Notes: generated from the letters alone by a model not told the origin. A DNA stretch of 22,430 bases from JAITWT01 sp964439605 (GCA_964439605.1 CAYTPC010000085.1:1-22430); one strand, 5' to 3'; shown: positions 1-8,338, counted from the stretch's first letter. Numbers and translations: made by a program.

Positions 1-243
1 CTTGGCCAGCGCCTCGCCGATGGTGTCCAGGCTTTCCTTGACCGCATCGTCAATGAAGCCGCAGGTGTTGACGATCACCAGATCGGCGCCTTCGAAGGTC
101 TTGACGGTCTGATACCCCTCCGCGCTGAGCTGGGTGAGGATTAATTCGGAATCGGTCAGGGCTTTCGGGCAGCCGAGGCTGACGAAGCCGATTTTGGGCG
201 GAGCAGTCACATCATCGTGATCGGCGGTCTTTGAAGCACTCAT
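1..243 (-). CDS. rimO: Ribosomal protein S12 methylthiotransferase RimO, N-terminal part (cut by window edge)
   Basis: RimO is a radical-SAM iron-sulfur enzyme that adds a methylthio group to an aspartate of ribosomal protein S12. Only the first 81 codons are inside the window. They read from an ATG at 243 and contain IGFVSLGCPKALTDSE (about residues 18-33) and VIVNTCGFIDDA (about 56-67), the hallmark of the N-terminal UPF0004/MTTase domain. Cys25 and Cys61 are two of the ligands expected for its auxiliary cluster. The radical-SAM CxxxCxxC motif and TRAM domain would lie beyond the edge. The related tRNA enzyme MiaB is the main alternative, but the SLGCPK...DSE wording is RimO-like. It lies 42 bases downstream of phaR on the same strand and is probably co-transcribed with it. 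Confidence 0.93.
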   Translation of the reverse strand, partial: MSASKTADHDDVTAPPKIGFVSLGCPKALTDSELILTQLSAEGYQTVKTFEGADLVIVNTCGFIDDAVKESLDTIGEALAK

Positions 244-285
244 CAACCGTATTGTCCCAGTTCCCGGCCGCCGCAGCCGAAGCGG

Positions 286-819
286 CTACGTCCGCTTGAT
301 GCCAAACGCGCCGAGCATCTGCTCGGTGTTTTTCTGCATCTGTTCCTGCAACTGCAGAAACACGTTTTTGGACTGCTCGACGTAGCTGCCCATCAGGCCC
401 TGCAGCATCGGCGATTGCATGCTCAGGAAGCGCGACCACAGTTCGGGCGTCAGCCCCTCGGCCTTTTCGGCCAACTGCGCCTGCAGTTCCATCATGACCT
501 GGATGTTCTTTTCAAGGTACGGCCCGATATGGCTTTGCATGGCCTGGCCGTAGAAGCGAATGATGTTTGCCAGCACCTGCTCGGTGAACATCGGCGCGCC
601 GCCGGCCTCCTCTTCCAGGATGATCTGCAGCAAGATGCTGCGCGTCAGGTCCTCGCCGGTTTTCGCATCGCGCACCACAAACGAGACCTTCGACATCACG
701 AGTTGCTTGATTTCAGCCAGCGTGATGTAGGAAGAAGTATCGGTGTCGTACAACCGCCGGTTCGGATACTTCTTGATCACTCGTTGCGCCGGTTTCGATC
801 CGGCTTTTTTGCTCTGCAC
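286..819 (-). CDS. phaR: Polyhydroxyalkanoate synthesis repressor PhaR
   Basis: PhaR is a cytoplasmic DNA-binding protein that represses phasin and PHA genes and also binds nascent PHB granules. This 177-residue protein has the conserved N-terminal PHB-accumulation regulatory domain, with IKKYPNRRLYDTDTSSYIT near residues 15-33, followed by the granule-associated region (FYGQAMQSHIGPYLEKNI and on) and a Gln-rich C-terminal helix. Length and sequence are typical for betaproteobacteria. The start is GTG at 819, supported by AAGGAG at 827-832 (complement) seven bases upstream. No phaC, phaA or phaB is next to it in this window: the neighbours are rimO downstream and the divergent map upstream. 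A TAGAAT-like -10 can be read at 861-866 (complement), but its -35 is weak. Confidence 0.93.
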   Translation of the reverse strand: MQSKKAGSKPAQRVIKKYPNRRLYDTDTSSYITLAEIKQLVMSKVSFVVRDAKTGEDLTRSILLQIILEEEAGGAPMFTEQVLANIIRFYGQAMQSHIGPYLEKNIQVMMELQAQLAEKAEGLTPELWSRFLSMQSPMLQGLMGSYVEQSKNVFLQLQEQMQKNTEQMLGAFGIKRT

Positions 820-897
820 AAAAAACTCCTTGAGGTGTTTGGGCCACTGCCCTTCGGGTCATTCTAAAAACCAACCGCCCCGGCAACGCCAAGATTT

Positions 898-952
898 ACC
901 CTGAATGAATCAGGGTGAAACCAGCTCCGGGCCGCGCAACAGCGGCCCGGAG
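898..952 (+). promoter_or_regulatory. Two consecutive hairpins in the map 5' leader
   Basis: Two perfect inverted repeats follow each other just before map. The first has arms ACCCTGA (898-904) and TCAGGGT (910-916) with a 5-base loop. The second has arms CTCCGGGCCGC (925-935) and GCGGCCCGGAG (942-952) with a 6-base loop. No T-run follows on either strand, so neither looks like an intrinsic terminator. The only GGAG near the map ATG (967) is the 3' end of the second stem, so folding would hide the ribosome-binding site. A regulatory role is inferred; a bidirectional protein site in the phaR/map divergent region is the alternative. Confidence 0.5.
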
Positions 953-966
953 ATAATTTCGGCATC

Positions 967-1779
967 ATGAGCATCATCTACAAAGACGCCGAAGGCATCG
1001 CCGGCATGCGCGTAGCCTGCCGGCTCGCGGCCGAAGTGCTGGATTATCTGGCACCGCACGTCAAGGCCGGTATCACCACCAACGAACTGGACAGACTCGC
1101 GCACGAGTACATCACGCAAGTGCAAGAGGCCGTGCCCGCGCCGCTGAACTACATGGGCGCGAATCAGATCCCCTATCCGAAATCGATCTGCACCTCGGTC
1201 AATCACGTGGTGTGCCATGGCATTCCGAACGAAAAGCCGCTCAAGAAAGGCGACATCGTCAACATGGACATCACCATCATCAAGGATGGCTGGCACGGCG
1301 ACACCAGCCGCATGTTCGTCATCGGCGAAGCCTCGATCGCGGCCAAGCGGCTCGTCAAGTACACCTATGACGCGATGTGGCACGGCATCGTCAAGGTCAA
1401 GCCCGGCGCGCACCTGGGCGACATCGGCTGGGCAATCCAGCGCTTTGCCGAGACCAACGGTTTCTCGGTGGTGCGCGAATTCTGCGGCCACGGCATCGGC
1501 CGCGACTTTCACGAAGAGCCGCAGGTGCTGCACTATGGCCGGCCCGGTACGCTCGAAGAGCTCAAGCCCGGCATGATTTTCACGATCGAGCCGATGATCA
1601 ACGCCGGCAAGCGCGACATCAAGGAACTGGGTAGCGACGGCTGGACCATCGTCACCCGCGATCGTTCGCTGTCGGCGCAGTGGGAGCACACGGTGCTCGT
1701 CACCGAGACCGGCTACGAGGTGCTGACCCTGTCGGCCGGCTGCCCGCCGCCGCCGGATTTCGTCAATACTGCTGACTGA
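967..1779 (+). CDS. map: Type I methionine aminopeptidase
   Basis: Map removes the N-terminal methionine from nascent proteins in the cytoplasm using a two-metal centre. The 270-residue product matches the E. coli enzyme from the first residues (compare KDAEGIAGMRVACRLAAEVL) to the end. All metal and substrate residues are visible: His84, Asp101 (VNMDITI), Asp112 (HGDTSRMF), His175 (CGHGIG), His182, Glu208 (TIEPM) and Glu240 (QWEHT). The C-terminus carries a short Pro-rich tail (CPPPPDF) that varies in the family. The ATG at 967 gives the expected family N-terminus, but its only GGAG lies 14 bases away inside a hairpin. glnD begins 13 bases downstream, so the two are probably one operon, as in enterobacteria. 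Confidence 0.97.
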   Translation: MSIIYKDAEGIAGMRVACRLAAEVLDYLAPHVKAGITTNELDRLAHEYITQVQEAVPAPLNYMGANQIPYPKSICTSVNHVVCHGIPNEKPLKKGDIVNMDITIIKDGWHGDTSRMFVIGEASIAAKRLVKYTYDAMWHGIVKVKPGAHLGDIGWAIQRFAETNGFSVVREFCGHGIGRDFHEEPQVLHYGRPGTLEELKPGMIFTIEPMINAGKRDIKELGSDGWTIVTRDRSLSAQWEHTVLVTETGYEVLTLSAGCPPPPDFVNTAD

Positions 1780-1792
1780 ACTGGCCCCAGCC

Positions 1793-4420
1793 GTGTCCGC
1801 CGTGATCAATCCGCAAACCGTGCGCGATATTTACCGGACACGCAAGCTGGCGCTGTTCGACGGCCTGCGCCATGCCCACGCGCACACGCGCGGCGTACAC
1901 GCGGTGCTGCGCCAGTTTTCCGCGCTGGCCGACGAGGCATTGCGCGCGCTGTGGGAAGAGGCCGGTTTCGGCAATACCCTCTCGCTGGTGGCCGTGGGCG
2001 GCTTCGGGCGCGGCGAGCTGTTTCCCTGTTCCGACGTCGACGTACTGCTGCTACTGCCCGACGCGCGCGCCTGCCAGTCCATCGAGCCGGAGCGCATCGA
2101 GCAGTTCATCGGCCGCTGCTGGGACGCCGGGCTTGAGATCGGATCGAGCGTGCGCAGCATCGACGACTGCCTGGCCGAAGCGGCCGGCGATCTCACGGTG
2201 CAGACTTCGCTGATCGAATCGCGCCTGGTGGCCGGCAGCCGGCGCCTCTTCGCCGAATTCCGGCGGCGCTTTTCCGACTCGATCGATCCGGTGGCTTTTT
2301 TCTCCGGCAAGACGCAGGAAATGCGCCACCGCTACCAGAAGTTTGAAAACACGCCTTACGCGCTCGAACCCAACTGCAAGGAATCACCAGGCGGCCTGCG
2401 CGATTTGCAGACCGTGCTGTGGGTCGTGCGCGCCGCCGGGCTGGGCAAGCGCTGGGACGATCTGGCGCGCAACGGCCTGGCCACCGCCCTTGAAGTGCGC
2501 CAAATCAAGCGCAACGAGGCGCTGCTGAGCCTGATCCGCGCCCGGCTGCATGTGATCGCCAATCGACGCGAAGACCGGCTGGTGTTCGACATGCAAACCG
2601 CCGTGGCCGCCGCCTTCGGCTACGAAAGCATGTCCCAGCGCGATGCAAGCGAGGCCCTGATGCGGCGCTACTACTGGGCCGCCAAGGCGGTGACGCAGCT
2701 CACCGAAATCCTGCTGCGCAACATTTCCGAACGGCTCGAACCGCCGACCGAGGCGCCGCGGCGCATCAACGCACGCTTTTTCGACAATGGCGGCAGCATC
2801 GAAGTCGCCAGCGATGACCTGTACCTGCGCAAGCCGCGCGCGATCCTCGAGACTTTCCTGCTCTACGAGAAGACCGTCGGCATCGATGGCCTGTCGGCGC
2901 GCACGCTGCGCGCGCTGTACAACGCGCGCCACGTCACCGACGCGCGCTTTCGCAGCGACCCGGCAAACCACCGCATGTTCATGCGCATCCTGATGCAGCC
3001 GCGCGGCATCACGCACGCGATCCGGCTGATGAATCAGACCTCGATACTCGGGCGCTACCTGTGGGTGTTCCGCGCCATCGTCGGCCAGATGCAGCATGAC
3101 CTGTTTCACGCCTACACCGTGGACCAGCACATTCTCATGGTGCTGCGCAACGTGCGGCGTTTCTTCATCGCCGAGCACGCGCACGAATACCCGTTCTGTT
3201 CACAACTGGCCGCCGGCTGGGACAAGCCGTGGATTCTTTACGTGGCGGCCCTGTTTCACGACATTGCCAAGGGCCGCGGCGGCGATCACTCGGTGCTCGG
3301 CGCGCATGACGCGCGGCGCTTCTGCCGCCAGCACAGCGTCCAGGCGATCGGGACCAAATCAGGCATATCGCCCGAAGACGCCAAGCTGATCGAATTCCTC
3401 GTTGCCGAGCATCTCGTGATGAGCGATACGGCGCAAAAGCGCGACCTCAGCGATCCCGAAGTGATCGCCGCCTTTGCCAAGCGCGTGGGCAATGAACGCT
3501 ATCTGACGGCGCTGTACCTGCTCTCCGTGGCCGACATCCGCGGCACTTCTCCGCGCGTGTGGAATGCCTGGAAAGGCAAGCTGCTCGAAGACCTTTACCG
3601 CATCACACTGCGCGTGCTGGGCGGGCGCATGCCCGATCGGCGCGCGCAGATCGAAGCGCGCAAACGCGAGGCGCTGGCACAACTGGCGCTCCACCCCCTG
3701 CCCTTCGAGGCGCACAAGGCGCTGTGGGACACGCTCGGCGTGAGCTATTTCATGCGGCACGACGCGCATGAGATCGCCTGGCACGCCAAGCAGCTCTGGC
3801 CCCACGTGTCGCCCAAGGGCGTGCCGGCCGATCCCCACGCGCCGCCGATCGTGTACGCGCGCATCTCGCCGGTTGGCGAAGGATTGCAGGTACTGGTCTA
3901 TACCTGCGACCAGCCGGACCTGTTCGCGCGCATCTGCGGCTATTTCGACCAGGCTTCCTTCAGCATCCTCGACGCCAAGGTGCATACGGCTACCAACGGC
4001 TACGCCTTGGACACCTTCCAGATCGTCCCTGGCTTCGTGCCCGAGGATTACCGCGAACTGCCCGGCATGGTCGAAACCGGCCTGGCCCAGACCCTCGCCC
4101 GGGCCGGCGAACTGCCGGCGCCCCGGCGCGGGCTCGTGTCGCGGCGCGTGAAAAGCTTTCCGATCAAACCGCGCGTGGCATTGACGCCCGATGAGAAAGC
4201 CCAGTGCTGGCTGCTGAGCATCAGCGCCAGCGACCGCATCGGCCTGCTCTATTCGATTGCGCGCGTGCTCGCGCGCCACCACCTGAATCTGGAGCTTGCC
4301 AAGGTCATGACTCTGGGCGAGCGCGTCGAAGACACTTTCCTGATCAGCGGCACCGAACTACAAGACCACCGCCGGCAGATGGCGATCGAGACCGAACTGG
4401 TCGAAGCGCTGTCGCAGTAG
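1793..4420 (+). CDS. glnD: Bifunctional [protein-PII] uridylyltransferase / uridylyl-removing enzyme GlnD
   Basis: GlnD senses glutamine and adds or removes UMP on PII proteins (GlnB/GlnK), setting nitrogen regulation. The 875-residue protein has the full architecture: a nucleotidyltransferase motif GGFGRGELFPCSDVD at 69-83 with catalytic Asp81 and Asp83; a central GlnD helical region; an HD hydrolase domain with LFHDIAKGRGGDHS (His489, Asp490) for UMP removal; and two C-terminal ACT domains, about 698-770 and 804-875, which bind glutamine. Length is normal and no frameshift is seen. The start used is GTG at 1793; no clear Shine-Dalgarno precedes it, so a second GTG at 1802 is possible. It follows map by 13 bases, suggesting coupled expression. 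Confidence 0.96.
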   Translation: MSAVINPQTVRDIYRTRKLALFDGLRHAHAHTRGVHAVLRQFSALADEALRALWEEAGFGNTLSLVAVGGFGRGELFPCSDVDVLLLLPDARACQSIEPERIEQFIGRCWDAGLEIGSSVRSIDDCLAEAAGDLTVQTSLIESRLVAGSRRLFAEFRRRFSDSIDPVAFFSGKTQEMRHRYQKFENTPYALEPNCKESPGGLRDLQTVLWVVRAAGLGKRWDDLARNGLATALEVRQIKRNEALLSLIRARLHVIANRREDRLVFDMQTAVAAAFGYESMSQRDASEALMRRYYWAAKAVTQLTEILLRNISERLEPPTEAPRRINARFFDNGGSIEVASDDLYLRKPRAILETFLLYEKTVGIDGLSARTLRALYNARHVTDARFRSDPANHRMFMRILMQPRGITHAIRLMNQTSILGRYLWVFRAIVGQMQHDLFHAYTVDQHILMVLRNVRRFFIAEHAHEYPFCSQLAAGWDKPWILYVAALFHDIAKGRGGDHSVLGAHDARRFCRQHSVQAIGTKSGISPEDAKLIEFLVAEHLVMSDTAQKRDLSDPEVIAAFAKRVGNERYLTALYLLSVADIRGTSPRVWNAWKGKLLEDLYRITLRVLGGRMPDRRAQIEARKREALAQLALHPLPFEAHKALWDTLGVSYFMRHDAHEIAWHAKQLWPHVSPKGVPADPHAPPIVYARISPVGEGLQVLVYTCDQPDLFARICGYFDQASFSILDAKVHTATNGYALDTFQIVPGFVPEDYRELPGMVETGLAQTLARAGELPAPRRGLVSRRVKSFPIKPRVALTPDEKAQCWLLSISASDRIGLLYSIARVLARHHLNLELAKVMTLGERVEDTFLISGTELQDHRRQMAIETELVEALSQ

Positions 4421-4451
4421 AGCGGCCCCGCAAAGCGGAAAACCTGCATGT

Positions 4452-5465
4452 TCAACGGCGAACTTGCAGCGCGCTTGGATTGACGATGTTGGTGGGACGG
4501 CCTTCGATAAAGTTGACGACGTTGTCGAACGCCTGGCTGAAATAAGTTTCGTAGTTTTCCAGCTCGACGTAGCCGATATGGGGCGTGCAAATGCAATTTT
4601 CGAGGCGAAGCAGCGCGTGTCCCTGCAGGATGGGCTCGCTCTCGAATACATCGATCGCCGCCATGCCGGGGCGGCCGCTGTTGAGCGCGGTCAGCAAGGC
4701 GTCGGGCTCAACCAGTTCGGCGCGTGAAGTGTTGACGAACAGCGCCGTGGGCTTCATGCGCGCAAGATCCTCGACCTTGATGATCGAGCGAGTGTCTTCA
4801 TTGAGCCGCAAGTGAACCGAAAGAACGTCCGCCTCGGCGAAAAACGCCTCGCGGCTGGCGGCGATCTGAAAACCATCGGATCGCGCCTTGGCGCAACTGC
4901 TTTCACGCCCCCAGACGAGCACATGCATGCCGAAGGCCTGTCCGTAGTGGGCGACCAACTGGCCGATACGCCCGTATCCCCAGACAGCGAGCGTCTTGCC
5001 CTTGAGTACCGTGCCGATGCCGAAATTCTGCGGCATTGAAGCGGCCTTCAACCCCGATTGCTGCCATGCGCCGTGTTTGAGGTTGCTGATATATTGCGGC
5101 AGCCGCCGGGCAGCCGCCATGATGAGGGCCCACGTCAACTCGGCCGGCGCTTGCGGCGATCCGCTGCCTTCAGCGACCGCAACGCCATATTCGGTACAGG
5201 CCTGGATGTCGATGTGGCTGCCGGCCTGCCCAGTCTGTGAAATCAGCTTGAGCCGGGGCAATTTCTCGATCAGTTGCCGCGTGATGTGCGTGCGCTCCCG
5301 GATGAGCACGATGGCATCCGCATCCCTGAGCCGGATCGACAACTGGCCAATGCCCTTGATGGTATTCGTGTAAACCTTGGCCGCGTAGGCATCGAGCTTG
5401 GAAGCGCAACGCAGTTTGCGCACGGTATCCTGATAATCGTCAAGAATCACGATGTTCATGGTCAT
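4452..5465 (-). CDS. D-2-hydroxyacid dehydrogenase family protein, substrate unknown
   Basis: This 337-residue protein is a member of the NAD(P)-dependent D-isomer 2-hydroxyacid dehydrogenases, which interconvert 2-keto and D-2-hydroxy acids. A split catalytic domain (about 1-105 and 300-337) surrounds a Rossmann domain with GYGRIG at 163-168. The catalytic triad is visible: Arg248 (NTSRAELV), Glu277 (DVFESEP) and His296 (CTPHIGY). No C-terminal ACT domain is present, so it is not a long-form SerA; the substrate cannot be told from sequence. Two adjacent ATGs (5465 and 5459) could start it, neither with a strong ribosome-binding site. It converges with glnD and is divergent from rpsT; nothing around it suggests a pathway. 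Confidence 0.88.
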   Translation of the reverse strand: MTMNIVILDDYQDTVRKLRCASKLDAYAAKVYTNTIKGIGQLSIRLRDADAIVLIRERTHITRQLIEKLPRLKLISQTGQAGSHIDIQACTEYGVAVAEGSGSPQAPAELTWALIMAAARRLPQYISNLKHGAWQQSGLKAASMPQNFGIGTVLKGKTLAVWGYGRIGQLVAHYGQAFGMHVLVWGRESSCAKARSDGFQIAASREAFFAEADVLSVHLRLNEDTRSIIKVEDLARMKPTALFVNTSRAELVEPDALLTALNSGRPGMAAIDVFESEPILQGHALLRLENCICTPHIGYVELENYETYFSQAFDNVVNFIEGRPTNIVNPSALQVRR

Positions 5466-5610
5466 GAGGGCTTATTGTGCCGCGCCTTGCGTGTCTTGGG
5501 TTGTCTGGAAACTCGCCGGACTTGGACACAGCGGTTGAGCGCTCACTCCGGCTGAATCGCGCCATGGGAAGTGTCTTTTGTTCTTCTGTTCCGGCGTGAG
5601 CAGCGTTTTG

Positions 5611-5616
5611 TATAAT
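5611..5616 (+). promoter_or_regulatory. Probable -10 box of the rpsT promoter
   Basis: A perfect TATAAT lies 46 bases before the rpsT ATG, in the 197-base divergent gap (5466-5662) between the dehydrogenase and rpsT. No good -35 hexamer is found 16-18 bases upstream; the area is T-rich (5574-5590). An AGGA Shine-Dalgarno sits at 5649-5652. The rest of the gap holds no gene that I can support. Confidence 0.6.
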
Positions 5617-5662
5617 CGAGGGTTTGCTGCATCATCCCCAGACATTGTAGGAATTTTCATCC

Positions 5663-5962
5663 ATGGCATCTACCAAGCCGAAAAAAAAGAACCCCCGCCT
5701 GGCGTCTGGCCGTAAACGCGTCCGCCAGGACACCAAGCTCAACGCGACGAACACCTCGCTGCGTTCCAAGTACCGCACCGCCGTCAAGAAGGTCGAGAAG
5801 GCCGTCGTGGCCGGCGACAAAACCAAGGCAACAGAACTCTTCGCCAAGGCCCAGAGCGTGATCGACTCGGTGGCCGATAAAGGCATCTTTCACAAGAACA
5901 AGGCCGCTCGCGACAAGAGCCGCCTGTCGGCCAAGGTCAAGGCCCTGGCCATCGCCGCCTGA
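5663..5962 (+). CDS. rpsT: 30S ribosomal protein S20
   Basis: S20 is a small basic protein that binds 16S rRNA early in 30S assembly. The 99-residue product has the expected Lys/Arg-rich N-terminus (MASTKPKKKNPRLASGRKR), the helical core with SKYRTAVKKVEKAV, and the C-terminal HKNKAARDKSRLSAKVKAL signature. It is slightly longer than the E. coli protein because of the C-terminus and one short insertion. The ATG at 5663 is supported by AGGA at 5649-5652. It is transcribed alone, with a TATAAT upstream and an intrinsic terminator downstream. Confidence 0.97.
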   Translation: MASTKPKKKNPRLASGRKRVRQDTKLNATNTSLRSKYRTAVKKVEKAVVAGDKTKATELFAKAQSVIDSVADKGIFHKNKAARDKSRLSAKVKALAIAA

Positions 5963-6037
5963 GCCTGTCTCAGGCATCCGCCCAGACGGTACCCATACCA
6001 CCGTCTGCCGTTTGATCGGGGTGCGCTGCAGCAAAGC

Positions 6038-6064
6038 AAAAAACCGCCTTCTGGCGGTTTTTTT
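6038..6064 (+). terminator. Intrinsic terminator after rpsT
   Basis: The stem ACCGCC (6043-6048) / GGCGGT (6053-6058) with a TTCT loop is preceded by an A-run (6038-6043) and followed by T's from 6058 to 6064, a textbook Rho-independent terminator about 80 bases past the rpsT stop. The A-run could let it work weakly on the minus strand too, but no minus-strand gene reads into it here. Confidence 0.93.
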
Positions 6065-6085
6065 GTATCCATGCCAAACGGTTAA

Positions 6086-6127
6086 CCTGTCCCCAGTTTT
6101 TTCGAGACCGTAAAAACTGTGAACAGG
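6086..6127. promoter_or_regulatory. Long inverted repeat upstream of argD, possible operator
   Basis: The arms CCTGTCCCCAGTTTTT (6086-6101) and AAAAACTGTGAACAGG (6112-6127) match at 14 of 16 positions with a 10-base spacer. No T-run follows, so it is not a plain terminator. A TAGAAT (6131-6136) just downstream could be the argD -10 box, which would place the right arm over the -35 area, a usual operator position. It does not resemble the E. coli ARG box. The binding protein is unknown. Confidence 0.4.
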
Positions 6128-6161
6128 CCCTAGAATCCGCCTTCCCTATACGGAGAAGCAT

Positions 6162-7367
6162 ATGAGCGCCCCTGTCCCCTCGTCACCCCATGTCATGAAC
6201 TGCTACGCCAGGCTGCCGATTGCGCTGACGCACGGCCAGGGCTGCCGCGTCTGGGACACGAATGGCAAACGCTATCTGGACGGTCTGGCCGGCGTGGCCG
6301 TCAACACGCTGGGGCACAACCATCCGGAACTGGTGCCCGCGCTGCAAGAACAGATCGCCCAGCTGATTCACTGCTCAAACTATTTCCACGTACCTGGGCA
6401 AGAACAACTGGCGGCCAAACTGACCGAGTTGGCCGGCATGACCAATGCTTTTTTCTGCAATTCAGGGCTGGAGGCCAACGAGGCGGCGCTCAAGCTGGCG
6501 CGCAAGTTCGGGCATGACAAGGGTATTGCACGGCCTGAAGTCGTGGTCTATGAAGGCGCTTTTCATGGCCGCAGCATCGCCACGCTCTCGGCCACCGGTA
6601 ACGCCAAAGTGCAGCACGGCTTCGAGCCGCTGGTGGAAGGTTTCATCCGCGTACCGCTGAACGATTTCGACGCACTCAAGCGGGCGACGGCCAACAACCC
6701 GAACGTGGTGGCGGTGTTCCTCGAGACGATCCAGGGCGAAAGCGGCATCCACCCGATGCGCTGGGACTATCTGCGCCAGGTGCGCGCGCTGTGCGACGAG
6801 CGCGACTGGCTGCTGATGATCGACGAGGTGCAATGCGGCATAGGCCGCACCGGCAAGTGGTTTGCGCACCAGTGGGCCGGCATCGTGCCCGACGTGATGC
6901 CGCTGGCCAAGGGCTTGGCCTCGGGCGTGCCGGTGGGCGCGGTACTCGCGGGGCCGAAGGCGGCGCAAATTTTCCAGCCGGGAAACCACGGCTCCACCTT
7001 TGGCGGCAATCCGCTGGCGATGCGCGCCGGGATCGAGACGATCCGGATCATGGAAAAAGACGGCCTGCTCAAAAACGCCGAAACCGTGGGCGCCCATCTC
7101 AAAAATGCGCTGCAGCGCGAACTGGCCGGCGTGCCGGGCGTGGTTGAGATCCGCGGCCAGGGGCTGATGCTGGGCATCGAGCTGGCGCGCCCCTGCGGCG
7201 CCATCCTGCAACGCGCCTGCGATGCCGGTCTGCTGCTGAGCGTGCAAGCCGATTGCGTGGTCCGCCTGGTGCCTTCGCTGATCCTGACACAAGCCGAGGC
7301 CGACGAGATGGTTTCGATCCTCATACCGATCATCAAACGCTTCCTCGCGGAATCGGAACAGCCATGA
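6162..7367 (+). CDS. argD: Acetylornithine aminotransferase (class III, PLP-dependent)
   Basis: ArgD transfers the amino group of glutamate to N-acetylglutamate semialdehyde in arginine synthesis, and in many bacteria also serves lysine synthesis as succinyl-diaminopimelate aminotransferase. The 401-residue protein is of normal length. Visible signatures are CNSGLEANEAALKLAR (about 99-114), EGAFHGRS, the cofactor aspartate in MIDEVQCGIGRTG (Asp221) and the Schiff-base lysine in PLAKGLASGVP (Lys250), followed by GSTFGGNPLAM. The ATG at 6162 follows GGAGAAG at 6152-6158. Its TGA overlaps the argF ATG (ATGA at 7364-7367), so the two are translationally coupled. A role with ornithine or GABA is less likely given argF next door. 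Confidence 0.95.
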   Translation: MSAPVPSSPHVMNCYARLPIALTHGQGCRVWDTNGKRYLDGLAGVAVNTLGHNHPELVPALQEQIAQLIHCSNYFHVPGQEQLAAKLTELAGMTNAFFCNSGLEANEAALKLARKFGHDKGIARPEVVVYEGAFHGRSIATLSATGNAKVQHGFEPLVEGFIRVPLNDFDALKRATANNPNVVAVFLETIQGESGIHPMRWDYLRQVRALCDERDWLLMIDEVQCGIGRTGKWFAHQWAGIVPDVMPLAKGLASGVPVGAVLAGPKAAQIFQPGNHGSTFGGNPLAMRAGIETIRIMEKDGLLKNAETVGAHLKNALQRELAGVPGVVEIRGQGLMLGIELARPCGAILQRACDAGLLLSVQADCVVRLVPSLILTQAEADEMVSILIPIIKRFLAESEQP

Positions 7368-8290
7368 GCGCGACGCCCATCCAGCACTACCTGCGATTCA
7401 GCGATCTCAGCGCCGGCGAGTACGCCCACCTGTTCGCGCGCGCGGCATTGATCAAGAAAAAATTCAAAGCCTACGAAAAGCACGACACGCTGGCCGACCG
7501 CACGCTGGCGATGATCTTCGAGAAAGCCAGCACGCGCACGCGCGTGAGCTTCGAGGCCGGCATGTACCAGATGGGCGGCAGCGTGGTGCACCTGACCACC
7601 ACCGACAGCCAACTGGGCCGCAGCGAACCGGTTGAAGATACCGCCCGCGTCATCAGCCGCATGGTCGATCTGGTGATGATCCGCACCTTCGAGCAGGCAC
7701 GCATCGAATCCTTCGCGGCGCACTCGCGCGTGCCGGTCATCAACGGCCTGACCAATGAATTCCACCCCTGCCAGATCCTGGCCGACATCTTCACCTACAT
7801 CGAGCAGCGCGGCTCGATCGCGGGCAAAACCGTGGCCTGGGTGGGCGATGGCAACAACATGGCCAACACCTGGTTGCAAGCCAGCGAGATCCTCGGCTTT
7901 ACCGTGCACCTGAGCACGCCCAGCGGCTATGAGGTCGACCAATCCGTGGCGGGCTTGCGCTCCAATTGCAGTTACAAGGTATTCCAAAACCCGATGGACG
8001 CGTGCCGCGGTGCCGATCTGGTGACCACCGACGTGTGGACCAGCATGGGCTACGAAGCCGAAAACGAAGCGCGCCGCAAGGCTTTCGCGCGCTGGTGCGT
8101 GGACGAGACGATGATGCGCGAGGCCAAGCCCGACGCCCTGTTCATGCACTGCCTGCCCGCGCATCGCGGCGAAGAGGTCAGCGCCGAAGTCATCGATGGC
8201 CCGCAATCGGTCGTCTGGGACGAAGCCGAAAACCGGATGCACGTGCAAAAAGCGCTCATGGAATACCTGCTGCTCGGGCGTAATGTCTGA
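7364..8290 (+). CDS. argF: Ornithine carbamoyltransferase
   Basis: ArgF makes citrulline from ornithine and carbamoyl phosphate in the cytoplasm. The 308-residue protein carries the carbamoyl-phosphate motif STRTR (56-60), FHPCQ (133-137) and the ornithine-side motifs WTSMG (225-229) and HCLPAHRG (262-269, with catalytic Cys263). The start is the ATG at 7364, overlapping the argD stop; an upstream in-frame start at 7253 would add 37 residues foreign to the family and lie inside argD. The stop is followed by a 48-base convergent gap. argG, which often follows argF in relatives, is not here. Confidence 0.96.
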   Translation: MSATPIQHYLRFSDLSAGEYAHLFARAALIKKKFKAYEKHDTLADRTLAMIFEKASTRTRVSFEAGMYQMGGSVVHLTTTDSQLGRSEPVEDTARVISRMVDLVMIRTFEQARIESFAAHSRVPVINGLTNEFHPCQILADIFTYIEQRGSIAGKTVAWVGDGNNMANTWLQASEILGFTVHLSTPSGYEVDQSVAGLRSNCSYKVFQNPMDACRGADLVTTDVWTSMGYEAENEARRKAFARWCVDETMMREAKPDALFMHCLPAHRGEEVSAEVIDGPQSVVWDEAENRMHVQKALMEYLLLGRNV

Positions 8291-8338
8291 GCCCCAGCCG
8301 CCGCTGCGGCATACGCAAGCCCGCGTCCCGAAGAGGCT

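Noticed and set aside
5515..5552. GCCGGA/TCCGGC inverted repeat between the dehydrogenase and rpsT
   Set aside because: Six-base arms with a 26-base spacer, too weak to separate from chance.
6767..8248. 493-residue open frame on the minus strand
   Set aside because: Antisense to argD-argF; composition is His/Ala/Arg/Gly-rich with no family motif.
8297..8310. GCCGC/GCGGC hairpin between argF and the monooxygenase as a terminator
   Set aside because: Five base pairs and no T-run on either strand; common by chance in such GC-rich DNA.
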